64,000 nucleotides of DNA from DATKAS01 sp963733765. GTDB lineage: Bacteria > Actinomycetota > Acidimicrobiia > Acidimicrobiales > DATKAS01. The notes under the pieces are model-generated. The model ran no database searches. It saw only the letters and a program-made list of their open reading frames with translations, and was not told where the DNA came from. Shown piece by piece: positions 36,637 to 45,216 of the stretch (its first letter is position 1; the number at the start of each line of letters is the position of its first letter). Location: positions 124,001 through 188,000 of the forward strand of contig CAVTEI010000007.1 in assembly GCA_963733765.1 (NCBI GenBank), written 5' to 3'. A program made the position numbers and the translations under genes.

Positions 36637-37397
36637 TCAGGCCATCGTCAGCCCGCCGCTCACCGACAGCGTCTGACCGGTGATGAAGCCGGCCTCGTCG
36701 GAAGCGAGGAACACGATCGCCGGGGCCACGTCGTCGGCAGTCGCGAGTCGGCGCATCGGGATCGCCTTCGTGAGCGCGTCGACGAAGCGCTCACCCGAGC
36801 CGAGCTCGTCGGCCATCGTGCGGATCAGCGGGGTGTCGGTGGGACCCGGACAGACCACGTTGACGGTGATGCCGTAGCGGCGCCACCTCCCGCGCGACGC
36901 TCTTCGAGAACGAGATCACCGCGCCCTTGGCGCCCGCGTAGATCGCCTCCAACGAGGATCCGACCCGGGCCGCGTCCGAGGCGACCGAGACGATCCGGCC
37001 GCGCTGCCGCTCGATCATCCCCGGGAGCACCGCGTGCACGGTGTTGAGAGTGCCGCGGTAGTTGATGTCGATGACCCGGTCCCAGAAGTCCGGCGTCGTG
37101 TCGACAAAGGGTATGAAGCGATCCCAGCCGGCCACGTTGATCAACGTTCCCACGGGGCCGACGTCCGCGGCCACCTTGCCCATCGCGACCGCAACTGCTT
37201 CCGTGTCGGCGACATCCAGGCCGACGCCCGTGTGGCCGTCGCCGGTCAGGCTCCGCAGCAACCTCCGCTGCCGCGGCCGCGTCGAGATCGACGACCGCCA
37301 CCGTGCGGCCGGCTGCCGCGAGGCGATGACACACCGCCGCGCCGATCGCGCCCGCGCCACCGGTGACGACCGCGACGTCGCGAGGATCGGCGCTCAC
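36637..37397 (-). CDS. short-chain dehydrogenase/reductase (two frameshifts)
   Basis: About 253 residues in three frames. VAVVTGGAGAIGAAV is the NAD(P) loop; LINVAGWDRFIPF, VSVASDAARVGSS (Ser) and YAGAKGAVISFSK (YxxxK) form the active site; GFITGQTLSVSGG is the usual end. The middle portion resembles 2-hydroxycyclohexane-carboxyl-CoA dehydrogenase-like SDRs. Breaks lie near 37250 and 36870. It stands between the CoA-transferase and LLM genes, same strand, so acyl-CoA metabolism is a reasonable guess. Confidence 0.85.
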
Positions 37398-37407
37398 CTG
37401 CCCCGGC

Positions 37408-38751
37408 TCACACGAACGTCCGCGGGATGAGGCCGTTCGCTCGAGCTTCTCGTTCGAGGTCGTCGCGGAAGTCGGGATGAGCGAGCGAGATCATCGCCTT
37501 GGCCCGTTCCGGGACCGACTTGCCCTTGAGGTTCACCAACCCGTACTCGGTGACCACGTACATCATGTCGCTCCGCGGAGCCGTGACGACGTTGCCGGGA
37601 GTCAGGTTCAACACCACGCGGCTGCGTCGATCACCGTTGCGCTCGTAGGTCGAGGACATGCACAGAAACGACTTGCCCCCGTTCGACGCGTACGCGCCGC
37701 GGATGAACTGGAGCTGCCCTCCGGTGCCGCTGATGTGACGATGACCGTTCGACTCACTCGCGGCTTGGCCCTGCAAGTCCATCTGGGTCGTGTTGTTGAT
37801 CGCCGTCATTCGGTCGTTCTGGATGATCTGATGCGGCAGGTTCGTCATGTCGACGGGCTGGCACGAGACGTCGGGATTGTCGTGGGTGGCGTCGTACGTC
37901 GACTTCGAGCCGAGTGCAAATGTGCACACCATCTTGCCGGGATGCAGCGTCTTCGCCGCCCCGGTGACGACACCGGCTTTGTAGAGGTCGATGATGCCGT
38001 CGGTAAGCATCTCCGTGTGGATGCCGAGATCGCGCACGCCGCTCTCAGCCAGCAGTGAGCACACGGCGTTCGGCATCGCCCCGATGCCGATCTGAAGGCA
38101 CGCTCCGTCCTCGATCTCCCCGGCGATCAATCCGCCGACCGCACGATCCACGTCGGTTGGTGCTGCGTTCGGAAGCTCCGGCAGCGGCTGCGCCTCTCCG
38201 TCGATCACGTAGTCGACCTGGCTCATGTGGAGCCCGTTGTCGATGCCGTGGACGTAGGGAAGCGCGGGGTCGACCTCGACGACTACGACCTTCGCGCGTG
38301 AGGCGACCGCGCCGTGCCAGAGGTTGGAGGCGCTGAAGTTGAAGTACCCGCGGGCGTCGACGGGGCACGTCTTGATGACCATCACGTCCGGCGGGTCGAT
38401 GAAGCGTCGGTAGTAGTCGGGAATCTCGCCGAGGTTGCAGGGGATGTAGCTCTGCATCCCGGAGTCGCACTGCCTGCGGTCGTAGCCGCCGAGATGCCAG
38501 TTGAAGAACGAAACGCGCTCACAGCCCGGATCGGCCTCGAGGACTGCCCGAGGTCGCATGCTCAAGCAGCCGCGGATGTTCACCTCGCGGAGGTCGCCTA
38601 CTCGCTCGGCGAGGGCCTTGTCGAACGCGTCGGGCTGACTCAACACAGCGCCGTAGTCCAGCCAATCCCCGGAACGGACGAGCGCGGCCGCCTCCTCTGC
38701 CGAGATGGTTAGAGCCGACTTTGCAGGAGGAGCCGTCGTAGATGAGGTCAC
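37408..38751 (-). CDS. acetyl-CoA hydrolase/CoA-transferase family (4-hydroxybutyrate/butyryl-CoA transferase-like)
   Basis: 447 residues, intact. Class I CoA-transferase fold: QIGIGAMPNAVCSLL glycine loop, LGIHTEMLTDGIIDLYKAG, GSKSTYDATHDNP, and the catalytic glutamate in VVTEYGLVNLKGKSVPERA near residue 410. The family moves CoA between acyl-CoA and a carboxylate such as acetate, propionate or succinate. Adjacent SDR suggests acyl-CoA conversion; the exact acid cannot be told. Confidence 0.9.
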   Translation of the reverse strand: MTSSTTAPPAKSALTISAEEAAALVRSGDWLDYGAVLSQPDAFDKALAERVGDLREVNIRGCLSMRPRAVLEADPGCERVSFFNWHLGGYDRRQCDSGMQSYIPCNLGEIPDYYRRFIDPPDVMVIKTCPVDARGYFNFSASNLWHGAVASRAKVVVVEVDPALPYVHGIDNGLHMSQVDYVIDGEAQPLPELPNAAPTDVDRAVGGLIAGEIEDGACLQIGIGAMPNAVCSLLAESGVRDLGIHTEMLTDGIIDLYKAGVVTGAAKTLHPGKMVCTFALGSKSTYDATHDNPDVSCQPVDMTNLPHQIIQNDRMTAINNTTQMDLQGQAASESNGHRHISGTGGQLQFIRGAYASNGGKSFLCMSSTYERNGDRRSRVVLNLTPGNVVTAPRSDMMYVVTEYGLVNLKGKSVPERAKAMISLAHPDFRDDLEREARANGLIPRTFV

Positions 38752-38792
38752 GGCGCCGACCGTACGCCGCGCGACGAAGCAACGCCGCGGCG

Positions 38793-39647
38793 CTACAGCT
38801 CGCCTGCGGCCATGAGCTCGACGGGGTCCTGCACGCGGACGGTGCCGAGGTAGCCGCCGCCGACCGCGAGGGCGTCATGGGCCGCGTAACCCAGGAGAGC
38901 TTGCGACTCGCGGGGCAGCGAGCGCACGACGTCGATCGGCGTAGAGAGGTACTGGTTCTCCTCGGTGCGCAACCATCCAACGCAGTAGCTGACATGCATG
39001 CCTCGCCGGCGCACGTCGGCGGTGACATTGGCGCCGCCGCCGTGCAACGTCGAGCCGAGGTACACAATCGCCGACCCGGCGGCCATCTCGGCCGGAACGA
39101 GCTCGTCCGCCGTCGCCACGCGATCCCGCGGCCAACGGTGACTTCCCGGAACCACGCGGGTCGCCCCGTTGTCTGCGGTGAAATCGACCAACGCGATCAC
39201 AGACGCAAGCTGCACTTCAGAGTGCGGGGTCGGCAGATGCACCCACACCAGCTCGTCACGATGGATCAGCTGCTGCGTCGAGCCGGGGCCGCGGTCGAGG
39301 ACGTGGGCGATGTTCAGCTGATACGACGCGCAGCTCGGGAGCAGGATCGCGTCGCAGAAGGCTCGGTACACCGGGTGGGTGAGGATCTCGGTTGCGAACA
39401 CGCGCGACCGACCGGCTACGCCGGTGACGTCGCGCGTCTCCGCGCCGAAGAACCACTGGATCACGTCGTTGAGGAAGGGGCGGTCCTTCGCCGGAACGGC
39501 AGCCTCGATGAACGGGTCGAGCTCGGCGTTGAAACGGGCAAGGAGGTCGGCGTCGAGGAGATCCTCGACGACGACGGCGCCATCGCCCTGAAGCGCGTCG
39601 ACCAGGGCCTGGGGGGGTGCGTCCGCCGGGAGGCGTTGGATGTCCAT
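38793..39647 (-). CDS. phytanoyl-CoA dioxygenase (PhyH) family protein
   Basis: 284 residues. GDGAVVVEDLLDADLLARFNAEL is the typical beginning; iron ligands H-x-D in LIHRDELVW and the distal His in STLHGGGANV, with TRVVPGSHRW between. Fe(II)/2-oxoglutarate hydroxylase of unknown substrate; sequence differs clearly from the PhyH at 19177-20094. TAGGGT (39658-39653) is 5 nt before ATG 39647. Confidence 0.88.
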   Translation of the reverse strand: MDIQRLPADAPPQALVDALQGDGAVVVEDLLDADLLARFNAELDPFIEAAVPAKDRPFLNDVIQWFFGAETRDVTGVAGRSRVFATEILTHPVYRAFCDAILLPSCASYQLNIAHVLDRGPGSTQQLIHRDELVWVHLPTPHSEVQLASVIALVDFTADNGATRVVPGSHRWPRDRVATADELVPAEMAAGSAIVYLGSTLHGGGANVTADVRRRGMHVSYCVGWLRTEENQYLSTPIDVVRSLPRESQALLGYAAHDALAVGGGYLGTVRVQDPVELMAAGEL

Positions 39648-39676
39648 ACCCCACCCTAGGAAGGGATCGAGGGCGG

Positions 39677-39682
39677 TATCCT
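39677..39682 (+). promoter_or_regulatory. -10 box upstream of ssrA
   Basis: TATCCT, 15 nt upstream of the mature tmRNA 5' end at 39698. Suitable for a precursor later trimmed by RNase P. No convincing -35. Confidence 0.4.
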
Positions 39683-39697
39683 GAGCCGGCAGATCAC

Positions 39698-40073
39698 GGG
39701 GCTGATCGGTTTCGACATCGGAGCCGGGTTCCGGACGTGCGACCCGAGTTGCTCAGACTCGCTAAACGGGGCAAAAACCACAACTGCCAACCAGCAGTTC
39801 GCTCTCGCTGCCTAGTCCCTAGGTAGATGAGAGACATCGTGAGCCGAGAGGCCGCACGGGGCCGATCCACCGCAGCCCGGCAACAGAAGCGGAGGATGAC
39901 CGCAGCAAAGTCTGCTGACGGCGGGAAAGACCGCTGACATCGGGGAAAGACCCGGCGGTGGCCGCAAGGCCAGCCGACCCGCCGGTGAGGTGCCGTCAGC
40001 CTCGAAGTCGGGAACGGTCGTAGCGCGGACGGTGCTCACCCGATGGACGGGGGTTCGATTCCCCCCAGCTCCA
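39698..40073 (+). ncRNA. ssrA: transfer-messenger RNA (tmRNA)
   Basis: The 5' end GGGGCTGATCGGTTTCGACA and the 3' end GGTTCGATTCCCCCCAGCTCC form the tRNA-like part: GGGGCTG pairs with CAGCTCC (40066-40072), discriminator A 40073, CCA not encoded. The tag reading frame at 39771-39815 encodes AKTTTANQQFALAA followed by TAG; the ALAA end is the ClpXP/ClpAP degron. Length about 376 nt fits a one-piece tmRNA. Works with SmpB (30878-31352) to rescue stalled ribosomes. Its 3' end is the integration site of the adjacent island. Confidence 0.95.
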
Positions 40074-40074
40074 C
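40050..40074 (+). repeat. attL-like 25-bp direct repeat, inside the ssrA 3' end
   Basis: Begins GGGGTTCGATT and ends CAGCTCCAC. Identical over 25 bp to 42296-42320. It comprises the T-arm loop, its 3' strand and the acceptor strand of tmRNA. Confidence 0.85.
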
Positions 40075-40086
40075 AACACACCCGCA

Positions 40087-40129
40087 GGTCACGGCGCCGC
40101 TCGCAGCGCCGTGGTCACGTCTTGGTCAC
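40087..40129 (+). repeat. GGTCAC direct repeats beside the left att site
   Basis: GGTCAC at 40087, 40113 and 40124; the last two are 11 bp apart. They mirror the cluster at 42164-42191. Such phased short repeats next to att cores are typical of integrase arm-binding sites; here inferred. Confidence 0.5.
40090..40113 (+). terminator. hairpin downstream of ssrA (possible terminator)
   Basis: CACGGCGC (40090-40097) pairs perfectly with GCGCCGTG (40106-40113), 8-nt loop. No T-run follows, so termination is only a guess; the stem also holds one GGTCAC repeat. Confidence 0.35.
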
Positions 40130-40205
40130 ACCGCGCGGAGCGCACGCCCGAGGGCCTGTGAGGGACGGATGCACGCGGCTTGGGAATAATGTTGGCTTAA
40201 GTCTC

Positions 40206-40553
40206 ATGCGCAAATCGCTACTGATGCTTCTCGTCCCATTTCTCTTGGCTTTCGCCGTGTGCGGGAGTTCTAGCCCGAGCACTCCTGCTGAGATCACCGC
40301 TCCAGTGCAGACCACTGCTCCAGTGCAGACCACTGCTGCTGTGCAGGCTCTTGTGCCAACCGAGGCACCGACCACAACGCTTGCACCGACGACCACTGTT
40401 GAGGTCACCGCAACGACCGCAGCGGCCCGTGAGCCCTTCTACGAAAACTGTGATGCCGTACGCGCTGCCGGTAGGGCTCCGTTGTTTCGCGACCAGCCGG
40501 GATACCGTCCCGAACTCGACCGCGACGATGATGGCGTGGCCTGTCAAGAATGA
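40206..40553 (+). CDS. secreted lipoprotein-like protein with Excalibur calcium-binding domain
   Basis: 115 residues. Signal sequence (LLMLLVPFLLAFAVC) with a cysteine after AFAV as possible lipobox, a Thr/Pro/Val linker including the repeat PVQTTAPVQTT (an 18-bp tandem duplication at about 40300-40335), and a C-terminal Excalibur domain: YENCDAVRAAGRAPL...LDRDDDGVACQ. Excalibur domains are extracellular and bind Ca through DxDxDG. ATG 40206. It is the first gene of the ssrA island. Confidence 0.82.
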   Translation: MRKSLLMLLVPFLLAFAVCGSSSPSTPAEITAPVQTTAPVQTTAAVQALVPTEAPTTTLAPTTTVEVTATTAAAREPFYENCDAVRAAGRAPLFRDQPGYRPELDRDDDGVACQE

Positions 40554-40685
40554 TGGGCAAGTCGCTGCTGATAGAGCGAATCTCGCCCGTCGATCAACCG
40601 AGGTTGATCTTCCGTTCCTCGAGCGCCGTGCGAATGACCGTCGCCTGTTGAGCCGCAATCGCCACGGACCGTCGGACCAAACTCG

Positions 40686-41173
40686 TCACCTCCGCTCGGT
40701 ACATCGCTCGGTCAAGAACGCGTCGAGAGACGTCCATTCCGCCTTTCGTGCCGGGTCGTCATGGAACACGCCACCGTACGCGTAGACGTTGAACATCCTT
40801 TCCCTCGTGATGAACGCCCAGTTTCCATCTCGAAGAGCATCCCCCGGCCCCCAGGACTTCTTCCACGCGTTCCGGTTGGCCGTGGAGAGATTCCGAAGGG
40901 CCACATCGGTCAATCGCGTTTGGAGCTCGTTCGCAACTCGGTAGAAGCACGCAGGCTCGTCGTTCATGACGAACTTCCTTACGTGGACGAGAAGTGACCT
41001 GAAGTCCTCGTCGTCACCGTGATCGGCTTCCACGTTCGGTTCCGAGTCGGGTGTGAACACGCCAGTCACGACGGCCCGGATTGTGCGATCGGTGATCGCG
41101 CTCGCCGCCCGCGGGCCGAGTCCGCGGCCTCAAGAAACGCGTCGAGGCAATCTCGGATCGGGTACACGGGCAT
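40686..41173 (-). CDS. hypothetical island protein (one frameshift near 41100)
   Basis: About 162 residues after joining two frames: MPVYPIRDCLDAFLEAADSA from ATG 41173, then AITDRTIRAVVTGVFTPD and a helical acidic part (SLLVHVRKFVMND), ending MFNVYAYGGVFHDDPARKAEW. Alternatively two overlapping genes: a 35-residue one ending at 41066 and one from GTG 41069 (GTGA overlap). No family recognised. By eye the region is less GC-rich than its surroundings, in keeping with the island's foreign origin. Confidence 0.5.
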
Positions 41174-41188
41174 GCTGAGACACGGTAT

Positions 41189-42005
41189 TCACCGTGCTGC
41201 GTCCTGCTGGACCTGACCACCGCGGCTCACGTCTGACGTCCAGCCCGTGCCGGTCCACCACCGATACTCAAAGCGACCGTACGGGTCGGGGAGCCACCCA
41301 GCCTCGGTGACGAGCCCTGGTGGTGGTGGCGGTGGTGGGGCACTCTGATTGCCAGGTCCCGACGTGAGTTCACCTCGCAGCACCTCGGCCGGCGGCTGAA
41401 TCTGCGCCACGCCCGCTGCTTGACGCACGTTGGCGGCGAGCTCGCTCAGCAAGGACGCATGAGCAGTCGGGCTCTGCGCACGAGCGATGACCGCGGCGAT
41501 CACGGCCTCGATCATCTCCTCGTGCTCGGTCCCGTAGAGCAGCCCCGAGGGCTTCTGCCGATTCGTGACGTTGAACACTGCGGTACCAGGCTCGCCATCG
41601 AGCGAGAAGCCGACGAGCTTGTCGAGAGCCCACTCGGTCGTGCGCTTCGAGCCGACAAAGATGAAGCGCTGATTCGTGGCGACGAACGTGCCTGAGTCGG
41701 TGGCCTGCAGCACCTCGGCACCCGGCTGAACCTTGCCGCGGCTCGCGCCGACGCGGTAGTTGACGCCCTTCGCGATGCGAAGGCTCACGCCACGGCTGCC
41801 GCCCTGCCAGGTCGATGGCAATCGCTTCGGCTCGATGTAGCCCACGCCCTGCACCACGAGGTAGGCGTGCTCGCCTTTCTTCAGCACCACCCCCGAAACG
41901 GACTCGTTGTGCCCGTCGAGCTTCGCCATCTCGGTACGCGTCGAGCGCCGCCTCGTACAGCTCGCCTGGTGACGGTTCCGGTGGCTTCTTCTTTCCGAAC
42001 GCCAT
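41189..42005 (-). CDS. island protein with PH/GRAM-like core and C-terminal DUF2510 domain (one frameshift near 41935)
   Basis: About 271 residues. N-terminal MAFGKKKPPEPSPGELYEAALDAYR is in one frame; the rest (YLVVQGVGYIEPKR, ATNQRFIFVGSKRTTEWALDKLVGFS) is in the next and resembles bacterial PH-like domains. A proline run leads to the DUF2510 signature GWLPDPYGRFEYRWWTGTGWT. DUF2510 is a small domain of actinobacterial, often membrane-associated proteins. Function unknown. Confidence 0.65.
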
Positions 42006-42163
42006 TCCCCAACCCCTCGCCGCCGAACGCGGTTCTACTCGTTGATAGCCGGAGCATGTGACACGAGAATGCCCGTACCAGCCCGAAACGCCACGACCCC
42101 GCCTACGTGACCGTCGTGCGGGCGATCAGGGGCGGCGATCCCGCCCGCGGCGGGCAATTTCGT

Positions 42164-42191
42164 GGTCACGCCGGGGTCACAGAAGGGTCAC
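42164..42191 (+). repeat. three 11-bp-phased GGTCAC repeats beside the right att site
   Basis: GGTCAC at 42164, 42175 and 42186, exactly 11 bp apart and in the same orientation as the left cluster. The stretch 42006-42284 has no gene; besides these repeats I see only an AT-richer patch at 42192-42206. Confidence 0.55.
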
Positions 42192-42284
42192 GAAATATCG
42201 ATAAATCCCGGCAATGACGGGCGTCGGCTGGGTGCCATAAGACCTTTGACCAGGAACGTTCGGTAGTCGGCGGAAGGCACGGCA

Positions 42285-43298
42285 CTATCCCCCCCGGGGT
42301 TCGATTCCCCCCAGCTCCACGCAATTTTCAGACGCCGCCGAGACGGCGGGCGGCGTGTGGTGGCGGAACAGAGACCGATAGTCCTGGGGCGAGATGCCGA
42401 GACGCCTGTGAAAGGCCGCGCGGACAGAGGCGGGAGCGCCAAGTCCGGTCAGGCGGCCGATGTTCTCCACAGGTTCGGTAGTGATCTCCAACAGCTCGCG
42501 GGCGCGGTCGATGCGTGCATCGGCGAGCCACGCCATCGGCGGCACTCCGGTCTCTTCGCGAAACCGACGGGTGAGCGTTCGTCGGGACATGTGTGCGTGC
42601 CTGGCGAGCGTGTCGAGGTCGAGCGGGAGGGCCATGTTTTCGAGCATCCAGTCGCGAAGCGCGGCGAGTTGGTCGCCGCTCGCCTCGGGGCGAAGTCGTT
42701 CGACGAACTGCGCCTGCCCCCCTTGTCGTTGTGGCGGAGCGACGAGCGCGCGTGCCCGGCTGTTGGCAGCGGCTGCGCCGTGGTCACGCCGGATGATGTG
42801 GAGACACAGATCGATCCCGGTCGTGACCCCGGCGGACGTGAGGACATCGCCGTCATCGACGAACAAGCGGTTCGGAACGACATTCACGCGGGGGTAGCGG
42901 CGCTGCAAATCGTCGGCCCATCGCCAGTGCGTCGTGGCGGGGCGCTCGTCGAGGATTCCGGCGGCGGCAAGAGCGAAGGCTCCCGTGCAGATCGATACGA
43001 GGCGGGCGCCGCGCGCATGCGCCGCCTGCAGGGTGTCAAGGACGATCGTCGACACCGTTCCGTCGACGTCCTCATAGCCCGGGACGACCACGGTCTCGGC
43101 TCGGTCGACAGCATCAAGTCCGGCTGAGGTGTTGATGGTGAACCCAGAACCCGAAACCGTTGACGTTGGGCTCTCCGCACAGACCGTCAGGTCGTAGTGG
43201 GGGTCCCGGCCGAAGACCTCCGTCACGGTTCCGAGCTCGAGCGGGATCACGGTGGGAAGTACGAGCACCGCAACCCGATGCGGGCGTGAAGCATCCAT
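42285..43298 (-). CDS. GlxA-family transcriptional regulator (DJ-1/PfpI domain plus AraC HTH)
   Basis: 337 residues from ATG 43298. N-terminal DJ-1/PfpI-like domain (VAVLVLPTVIPLELGTV; GARLVSICTGAFALAAAG with the nucleophile-position Cys) and C-terminal AraC helix-turn-helix pair (LARHAHMSRRTLTRRFREETG; LGISPQDYRSLFRHH). TATCTT (43310-43305) is 6 nt upstream. The last dozen residues are read from the attR repeat, so the island's insertion may have replaced the original C-terminus. Divergent from the HD protein, its likely target. Confidence 0.88.
   Translation of the reverse strand: MDASRPHRVAVLVLPTVIPLELGTVTEVFGRDPHYDLTVCAESPTSTVSGSGFTINTSAGLDAVDRAETVVVPGYEDVDGTVSTIVLDTLQAAHARGARLVSICTGAFALAAAGILDERPATTHWRWADDLQRRYPRVNVVPNRLFVDDGDVLTSAGVTTGIDLCLHIIRRDHGAAAANSRARALVAPPQRQGGQAQFVERLRPEASGDQLAALRDWMLENMALPLDLDTLARHAHMSRRTLTRRFREETGVPPMAWLADARIDRARELLEITTEPVENIGRLTGLGAPASVRAAFHRRLGISPQDYRSLFRHHTPPAVSAASENCVELGGIEPRGG
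42296..42320 (+). repeat. attR-like 25-bp direct repeat (orphan ssrA 3' end)
   Basis: Perfect copy of 40050-40074 with no tmRNA body in front of it. It also encodes, on the minus strand, the last residues of the GlxA-type regulator. Confidence 0.85.
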
Positions 43299-43304
43299 GG
43301 CCCG

Positions 43305-43362
43305 AAGATAGCGGTGAATGGCTTGCGGGCCACTGTTCGCCAATCCCCGATATCCCTACCGT
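43305..43362. promoter_or_regulatory. divergent -10 boxes of the GlxA-type regulator and HD protein
   Basis: Minus-strand TATCTT (43310-43305), 6 nt from ATG 43298; plus-strand TACCGT (43357-43362), 6 nt from ATG 43369. AraC-type regulators normally bind such shared intergenic regions; no clear operator seen. Confidence 0.5.
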
Positions 43363-43368
43363 GGAGGC

Positions 43369-43969
43369 ATGGACGACATCCTCACCCTCCCCGCCGGCCC
43401 GCTCGCCGACGCCAGCCTCGCGGTCGTGCGGTCGTCGGCGAGTGAGCCGATCGCCGATCACAGCATCCGAAGCTTTCTGTTCGCGCGCTTGCTCGCCGAA
43501 CACGAGGGCTGCCTGAACGATGCCGCCTACGACGAGCAACTGCTCTTCGCCGCCACGGTGATGCACGATCTGGGACTCGGCGATCACGCCCAAGGTCAGG
43601 CTCGCTTCGAGGTCGAGGGAGCCGATCTGGCTGCGGCCGTGCTCAGGAATCACGGCGTCGCCGAAGCCGACGTTGACAGGGTGTGGGAAGCGATCGCCCT
43701 CCACGCCTGCGTCGGAATCGCCGACCGCCGCGGCCTGCTGACCTATCTCACCCACAAAGGCGTCTTCCTCGACATCGGCAGGCTCGGCGATGGGGTAGCA
43801 GATCGACTGCGACGAGAGGTGCTCAACGCGTATCCCAAGCCCGCTGACGAGGGATACCTCGAGAGATGCGATCGTCAAGCACGCGACCCGCTCCGATGCG
43901 GCGGCGCCCACCGGCTCTCTCGCGGCGCAACTGCTTCTCCAGCAACGCCACATGGAGCGCGCGAGCTGA
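43369..43969 (+). CDS. HD-domain hydrolase (cyanamide hydratase-like), late frameshift
   Basis: About 200 residues. Metal-binding pattern: ADHSIRSFLFARLLAEHEG, the HD pair in ATVMHDLGLGD, LRNHGV and AIALHACVGIADRRGLLTYLTHKG. This is the HD branch near cyanamide hydratase. After about 43865 the next frame gives a plausible end (AIVKHATRSDAAAPTGSLAAQL, TGA 43967-43969). Substrate unknown; the divergent GlxA-type regulator suggests an inducible nitrogen-compound or aldehyde-related role. Confidence 0.75.
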
Positions 43970-44026
43970 CCGAGCATCGGCGTCGAATGGAATGGAAACC
44001 CCACCCGATGAGTCGATCGATGTCGA

Positions 44027-44884
44027 CTATGCGGGGATCACCCGTCGGTAGCCGCCGCTGACCCACTCGGCGACCAGACCGCCGTACTGCTCGGCTGCCT
44101 GCTCCCACGCGAAGTGACCGGCGTCGAGCGGGTGGATCTCGCTGTTGGGGAGGTGGTCGCCGAGGTACTGGTTGTTGGACCAAGGGACGAGGGGGTCATC
44201 GCGACCCGCCACGATCTGGGTCGGTGTGGCGATCGACGGCAGGAGCTCGGCCAGCACCGCGTTCTGTTCGGGGTAGTGACGAACGAACCGGGCGGACTCG
44301 GCGAAGCGCCCGAGGTCGTAGGCGCTGACGTAGTCCTCGTGAACCTCGGGCTCGGACGCGACCGGTGCAGCAGCCTCGACGGCCAAGCCGATGTTCGTTC
44401 GCGCGTCGAGGCCGCGCACGACGTCGAGGCTGGGCGCCTCGATGATGTCTCTGAGGGCGCCACCCGCGTCGATCGGGTAGCGCACTGCCCCGCCGCCGAC
44501 GGTCAGGCTCGTCACGAGCTCCGGAGATGTCGACGCCAGGAAGAGCGCGGCGGCGGTCCCCACATCGGGGCCGACGATGTGCGGTGCCCCCAACTCCCAA
44601 TTCCGGATCAGTCGGGCGAGAAATGCTCCAGCTTCTGGAGGCGAGATCAGCTCTGGGCGACCGTCGGAGTGGCCGAAGCCGGGAAGCTCGATGGCGACGA
44701 CCCGCCCCACCGACGCCACGCGATTCCACACTCGTCGGAACGCCCACACGGTCTCGGGCCAAGGCGCAAGCATCAGCACCGTGACATCGGCGTCGGCTTT
44801 GGTGTCGGCGAAGCGGACCCGCACCCCGTCACAGACCCGGAAGTAGGTGTTGATCTGCGCGGGCGCTTCATCGGCCATGGTCAT
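44027..44884 (-). CDS. alpha/beta-hydrolase, haloalkane dehalogenase / epoxide hydrolase-like
   Basis: 285 residues. The nucleophile elbow reads GPDVGTAAA, so the nucleophile is aspartate as in dehalogenases and epoxide hydrolases, not serine. LAPWPETVWAFRRVW forms the oxyanion side, ELPGFGHSDGRP follows, and the catalytic His is in LDAGHFAWEQ. AAGGGA lies 6-10 nt before the double start ATG 44884 / 44878, so this gene has a leader. Substrate unknown. Confidence 0.83.
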   Translation of the reverse strand: MTMADEAPAQINTYFRVCDGVRVRFADTKADADVTVLMLAPWPETVWAFRRVWNRVASVGRVVAIELPGFGHSDGRPELISPPEAGAFLARLIRNWELGAPHIVGPDVGTAAALFLASTSPELVTSLTVGGGAVRYPIDAGGALRDIIEAPSLDVVRGLDARTNIGLAVEAAAPVASEPEVHEDYVSAYDLGRFAESARFVRHYPEQNAVLAELLPSIATPTQIVAGRDDPLVPWSNNQYLGDHLPNSEIHPLDAGHFAWEQAAEQYGGLVAEWVSGGYRRVIPA

Positions 44885-45052
44885 CGTCCCTTCACGGCGC
44901 GAATCTAGGGACATCGCGCCATCGCAAACAGTGGCCCGAGGGTCGAATATCGCTGCGATCGGGCCACACCAAACGCGCGCTCCTACACGGTCTGAACAGG
45001 GTCCGCCAATGGCGTGCCGAGGTCCCAAAGCGCGATCGCGGAACGAGCAAGT

Positions 45053-45117
45053 CCCTCACCTTCAGCGACCCGGACGGCAACGGCTGGCTGTTGCAACAGA
45101 TCACGACAGCGACGTGA
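45053..45117 (+). pseudogene. C-terminal scrap of a VOC/glyoxalase protein
   Basis: The frame ending at TGA 45117 reads SLTFSDPDGNGWLLQQITTA, the standard last strand of VOC proteins (DPDGN-x-W-L-L-Q-E). Nothing VOC-like precedes it. It lies in the 420-bp gap 44885-45304, which contains no intact gene. Confidence 0.5.
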
Positions 45118-45124
45118 CCGAATC

Positions 45125-45216
45125 TCATGTCGTCGGCGCTTCGGCCTCGAGGCTCACCAGCGCCGCGTTGTGCCGATCGGACAGCAAGGCGTAGTCGCCA
45201 CTCGCAGTAGTGCTCA
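45125..45216 (-). pseudogene. N-terminal scrap of a GH15 glucoamylase/trehalase-like protein
   Basis: From ATG 45216 the minus strand reads SGDYALLSDRHNAALVSLE, matching the start of GH15-type enzymes (DYALLSD-x-x-x-AALVS-x-x-GSVDWLC), then ends after six unrelated residues. Only about 25 of more than 550 residues remain. It abuts the VOC scrap, suggesting a deletion joined the two. Confidence 0.45.

Larger units (their letters stand above)
40050..42320 (+). mobile_element. small genomic island integrated at the ssrA 3' end, no integrase
   Basis: A 25-bp duplication of the ssrA 3' end lies at 40050-40074 (within ssrA) and 42296-42320. Between them are three genes of unknown function and, near both ends, clustered GGTCAC direct repeats like integrase arm sites. 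The 3' end of ssrA is a classic tyrosine-integrase target. No integrase, excisionase or replication gene is visible, so this is a remnant or a non-autonomous element moved in trans. Confidence 0.7.

Noticed and set aside
39812..40081. A 90-codon minus-strand frame containing GGNRTPVHR
   Set aside because: Antisense to tmRNA; this string is the well-known spurious translation of tRNA/tmRNA 3' ends.
41066..41173. A separate 35-residue protein in the ssrA island
   Set aside because: The adjoining frame supplies a smooth continuation (AITDRTIRAVV) into the next frame, so one frameshifted gene is more likely.
42188..42442. An 84-codon minus-strand frame with WSWGESNPGGDS
   Set aside because: Another artefact of reading through the duplicated tmRNA 3' end; no conserved domain.
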